The translations under genes were made by a program, and so were the position numbers. Positions 61,401-64,000 of a stretch of 64,000 nucleotides of DNA are shown here, in pieces. The stretch is taken from the NCBI GenBank assembly GCA_913057945.1, contig CAJXOF010000007.1, forward strand, positions 154,894 to 218,893, given 5' to 3'. Below the pieces are notes generated by a model. That model was not told where the DNA came from. It saw only the letters and a list, made by a program, of their open reading frames with translations, and ran no database searches. Within the stretch, counting starts at the first letter, position 1, and every line of letters begins with the position of its first letter. The DNA comes from an uncultured Hyphomonadaceae bacterium (GTDB lineage: Bacteria > Pseudomonadota > Alphaproteobacteria > Caulobacterales > Hyphomonadaceae).

Positions 61401-61703
61401 CTATGATTCTCGTGTATTTCCGATCCGACCGTTGTCCACTTCACAGACAAGTTGGCCTCTTGAGTTGAGTTCCTCTCTAAACCAATTGGCATCCTGCTCT
61501 GACCTGAACATGTAGCGAGCTGTGTGCTCGCCCTTCTCCAGATGGCTGTGCGAACGCCAGTCGGGACCGATATTGGTGTTGAGCCAGGCGGCGATGATGT
61601 CGAGACGTTTGCCGAGGCCGAAGGGAGGGATAGGCAATTCGACATGGTGCGGGAAGTCCCGCGCATCCTTTTCGGCCATGAGAACGGATTTGTAGCGACC
61701 CAT
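61401..61703 (-). CDS. Small conserved ICE hypothetical protein
   Basis: 100 residues from ATG 61703 with AAGGAGAAGCCT upstream (a longer open frame to 61883 has no ribosome site). Sequence starts GRYKSVLMAEKDARDFPHHV and contains ELPIPPFGLGKRLDIIAAWL and HTARYMFRSEQDANWFREEL. Divergent from trbB. I do not recognise a domain; the basic, aromatic pattern suggests a nucleic-acid-binding or adaptor protein. Confidence 0.65.
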   Translation of the reverse strand: MGRYKSVLMAEKDARDFPHHVELPIPPFGLGKRLDIIAAWLNTNIGPDWRSHSHLEKGEHTARYMFRSEQDANWFREELNSRGQLVCEVDNGRIGNTRES

Positions 61704-61904
61704 AGGCTTCTCCTTGGTGTTCGTGTTTTGTTCTATTCTTGCTTTCCGGTCCGATATCAATCCGTGCGGCGCGATTTCCTGTGAATTGCCCCTCTGCGTC
61801 CTCGTAGGTCCCGCAGGCGCCTTTCTTGTCCTCCTGCCCCAACTGTGCGGCAGCATTTGATGCCCTGATGCTGGCCCCATCACTGATGAGGACCACGCCT
61901 AACC

Positions 61905-62885
61905 ATGTCTGCCCTGCCCCAGACCAGCGAGACCGAGACCCGCCGCACAGCGATGCTCCGCACGGCTTTTGACGGGCCGGTTGGGGCAGCACTGGCCGCG
62001 CCCGATACAATCGAGATACTCGCCAATCCTGACGGCTCGGTCTGGGTCGAGAAGGCGGGTTTCGGCTTGCGCCGTGCATCCGAGACGCTCGGCCGCGCCG
62101 AACGCGAACGGATCATCCGGCTGGTCGCATCTTCTGTCGGCGAAGCCTGCGACCGGGCCTCCCCGATTGTGTCTGCCGAACTGCCAGGCTCCGGCGAGCG
62201 GTTCGAAGGCATCCTGCCGCCTGTCTCGGAGTCGCCATGTTTTGCGATCCGGAAACCTGCGGGCCAACCCATCGCGCTCGATACCTATGTCGAGACCGGC
62301 GCGCTGACACCGGCGCTCTGTGTAGGGCTCCGGCAGGCGCTTGAAGACCGGCTCAACATCGTCGTCGCCGGCGGGACGTCGTCGGGGAAGACGACCTTTG
62401 CCAATGCCTTATTGTCCGAACCGGCTCTTTCAGAGGACCGGATCGTCATCCTCGAAGATACGCGGGAGCTTCGCTGTTCCGCCGAGGATGTGACGCAGCT
62501 CAGGACGCACCGGTCCGGCATCACACTCCGCGATTTGGTGCGCTCGACCATGCGGCTCCGGCCTGACCGGATCATTGTCGGCGAAGTACGCGGCGGCGAA
62601 GCGCTGGACCTCCTCAAGGCCTGGAATACCGGCCATCCGGGCGGGATCACCACGCTGCATGCAAATTCCGCCTCCGGCGCACTCACCCGGCTCGAACAGC
62701 TGGTCGAGGAAGCAACGACCGCCCTTCCCCATGCCCTGATCGGCGAGGCGGTCGATGTGATCGTCTTCATGTCCCGCGCGAGCGGCGCGCGCCGCGTTGA
62801 GCAGGCACTCCGCATTACCGGCTTTGACGGCACCGAATACCGGACCGAGCCGCTCGCCGCCCCCTTTCTCAACATCGTCAACTAA
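61905..62885 (+). CDS. trbB: TrbB (VirB11-type) secretion ATPase
   Basis: 326 residues. Walker A in VVAGGTSSGKTTFANALLSE, Asp box IVILEDTRELRCSAEDV, Walker B-like RPDRIIVGEVRGGEALDLLK and the His box HPGGITTLHANSASGALTRL. Length and order match TrbB. It powers assembly of the conjugative channel and pilus. First gene of the trb operon. Confidence 0.95.
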   Translation: MSALPQTSETETRRTAMLRTAFDGPVGAALAAPDTIEILANPDGSVWVEKAGFGLRRASETLGRAERERIIRLVASSVGEACDRASPIVSAELPGSGERFEGILPPVSESPCFAIRKPAGQPIALDTYVETGALTPALCVGLRQALEDRLNIVVAGGTSSGKTTFANALLSEPALSEDRIVILEDTRELRCSAEDVTQLRTHRSGITLRDLVRSTMRLRPDRIIVGEVRGGEALDLLKAWNTGHPGGITTLHANSASGALTRLEQLVEEATTALPHALIGEAVDVIVFMSRASGARRVEQALRITGFDGTEYRTEPLAAPFLNIVN

Positions 62886-62897
62886 GGAGACCGACGG

Positions 62898-63230
62898 ATG
62901 TTCTACGACCAGATCAAGGCCCTCAACCGATCGCTTCAGGCCGGCGTATTGCTGGCATCGGTGAGTGTGTTGTCACTGCCTGCGCATGCCGCCGGCACAG
63001 GCATGCCCTGGGAAGGCCCGCTCGACCAGATCCTGCAATCGATCGAAGGCCCTGTCGCCCGGATCGTGGCGGTGATCATCATCACGCTGACTGGCCTGAC
63101 GCTCGCCTTCGGGGAGACTTCCGGCGGGTTCCGCAAGCTGATCCAGATCGTGTTCGGCCTGTCCATCGCCTTTGCGGCGACCAGCTTCTTCCTGACCTTC
63201 TTCTCCTTCGGCGGCGGCGCGGTGCTCTAG
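62898..63230 (+). CDS. trbC: TrbC (VirB2-type) pilin
   Basis: 110 residues: long signal peptide (LQAGVLLASVSVLSLPAHAA) and two membrane helices (IVAVIIITLTGLTLAFGE; IVFGLSIAFAATSFFLTFFS). It is the conjugative pilus subunit; RP4 TrbC is cyclised by TraF, and traF is present here. 12 bases after trbB, stop overlapping the trbD start (TAGTG). Confidence 0.92.
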   Translation: MFYDQIKALNRSLQAGVLLASVSVLSLPAHAAGTGMPWEGPLDQILQSIEGPVARIVAVIIITLTGLTLAFGETSGGFRKLIQIVFGLSIAFAATSFFLTFFSFGGGAVL

Positions 63231-63484
63231 TGCTGGACGGCTACGAAATCCCCCTCCACCGCTCGCTCGCCGAACCCATCCTGATGGCAGGCGCGCCTCG
63301 CTCGGCCGCCATCGCCATCGGGACGATCGCGGCAGCGTTGGCCCTTGGCCTCCGGCTCTGGATACCGGGGCTGGTGGTCTGGGTGGCGGGACACTCGCTC
63401 GCTGTCCTCATGGCCCGGTCTGACCCCGACTTTCTCGCCGTCGCGATCCGGTCTGCCCGTCACAAGGAATATCTTTCATGCTGA
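63230..63484 (+). CDS. trbD: TrbD (VirB3-type) membrane protein
   Basis: 84 residues, GTG start. Start LDGYEIPLHRSLAEPILMAG and two helices (AIAIGTIAAALALGLRLWIP; GLVVWVAGHSLAVLMARSDP), the standard TrbD layout. It probably anchors TrbE at the inner membrane. Overlaps trbE by 7 bases. Confidence 0.92.
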   Translation: MLDGYEIPLHRSLAEPILMAGAPRSAAIAIGTIAAALALGLRLWIPGLVVWVAGHSLAVLMARSDPDFLAVAIRSARHKEYLSC

Positions 63485-64000
63485 ATCTTTCCGAATACGC
63501 GGCAAAACCGGCTGGGCTCCCAGACTACCTCCCCTGGGCGTGCCTCGTCGCGCCGGGCGTCGTCCTCAACAAGGACGGCGCCTTCCAGGCAAGCTTCCGC
63601 TATCGGGGTCCCGACCTTGAAAGCTCGACGGAAGCCGAACTCGTGGCGGTCACCGCACGGGTCAACAATGTGCTCCGCCGGTTCGGGTCCGGCTGGGCTT
63701 TGTTCTTCGAGGCTGTGCGAGCGGAAGCGGTCTCGCTGGAAGAGAGTACATTTGAGTGTCCAGCCGCTTGGCTGATAGAGCAGGAACGGCGGGCAGCCGC
63801 CGAAGAGACCGGCGCCCGGTTCGAGAGCGCCTATTATCTCACCCTACTCTGGCTGCCGCCGGCCGATGCGACGGGACGGGCCGAGAAGGCGCTGATCGAG
63901 CGGCCAGAAAAGCGCGACGGCGAGGACTGGCGCCAGCGGCTGGAGCATTTCCAGACACGCGCTGCCCAGACGTTCGACCTGCTCTCGGCCGCCCTCGAGG
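63478..64000 (+). CDS. trbE: TrbE (VirB4-type) ATPase, 3' end beyond window
   Basis: Open frame of 174 codons to the window end. N-terminal VirB4/TrbE domain: NLSEYAAKPAGLPDYLPWAC, VAPGVVLNKDGAFQASFRYR, RFGSGWALFFEAVRAEAVSL and FESAYYLTLLWLPPADATGR. The Walker motifs lie beyond the edge. It energises pilus assembly. Order trbB-C-D-E matches RP4/Ti trb operons. Confidence 0.93.
   Translation, partial: MLNLSEYAAKPAGLPDYLPWACLVAPGVVLNKDGAFQASFRYRGPDLESSTEAELVAVTARVNNVLRRFGSGWALFFEAVRAEAVSLEESTFECPAAWLIEQERRAAAEETGARFESAYYLTLLWLPPADATGRAEKALIERPEKRDGEDWRQRLEHFQTRAAQTFDLLSAALE

Noticed and set aside
1..64000. tRNA, rRNA, CRISPR arrays, insertion sequences, integrase or attachment repeats
   Set aside because: None recognised by reading. 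The ends of the ICE and of the metal island cannot be set from this window.

Overview
The window looks like part of an alphaproteobacterial chromosome, probably Hyphomonadaceae or a close relative. The basis is high GC by eye, a proline-rich beta-helix lipoprotein and a homodimeric pyruvate-dehydrogenase-like E1 of types common in that group, and a conjugation backbone in the order seen in alphaproteobacterial integrative conjugative elements (ICEs). The family placement is inference. I saw no rRNA, tRNA, CRISPR array or intact transposase.

Region 1 (1-9370) is chromosome-like. It holds a duplicated beta-helix lipoprotein that runs off the left edge (minus), a small coiled-coil/HTH regulator with a beta-propeller lipoprotein (minus), a pyruvate-dehydrogenase-like E1, a hotdog thioesterase, and an AbiE-type nucleotidyltransferase toxin-antitoxin pair closed by tandem terminator hairpins.

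Region 2 (9900-33270) is a copper and mercury resistance island. Copper functions are a CopA multicopper oxidase and CopB, a Cu+ P-type ATPase, DUF411, DUF305 and DUF5676 proteins, a persulfide-dioxygenase-like/rhodanese fusion, CsoR, a complete CusCBA tripartite pump and two CusF-like chaperones. Three near-identical GC-rich palindromes (9910, 14196, 21226) sit at promoters. One lies directly in front of csoR and another exactly fills a 17-bp promoter spacer, so the copper genes look like one CsoR regulon. The mercury part is merR facing merTP, then merA, with decayed MerF and oxidoreductase fragments between merP and merA.

Region 3 (33275-41770) is a second metal-efflux block: a CzcCBA-like RND operon on the minus strand behind a MerR-type 19-bp-spacer promoter, a Zn/Cd-type MerR regulator, a divergent CDF-like transporter behind a truncated methyltransferase, and a decayed CDF pseudogene at the operon's far end.

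Region 4 (41955-64000) is an ICE backbone: two tandem DUF6499/DUF2285 regulators (the second needs a +1 frameshift to give a full-length product), ArdA antirestriction, ParB-like protein, DUF736, an RdfS-like excisionase, TraF peptidase, a DUF3363/VirD2-type relaxase, the TraG coupling protein, an RHH protein and the start of the trb type IV secretion operon (trbB-trbE, cut by the window end). Two AT-richer cassettes interrupt it. Between relaxase and traG lies a minus-strand operon encoding an apparently catalytically dead long prokaryotic Argonaute coupled to a PD-(D/E)XK nuclease, which looks like an abortive-infection defence system. Between traG/RHH and trbB lies a zinc-hook SMC-like ATPase, with a small coupled upstream gene and a convergent gamma-glutamylcyclotransferase-like gene, which may be an undescribed defence cassette. 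The window is thus a metal-resistance island beside an ICE that carries anti-phage cargo.
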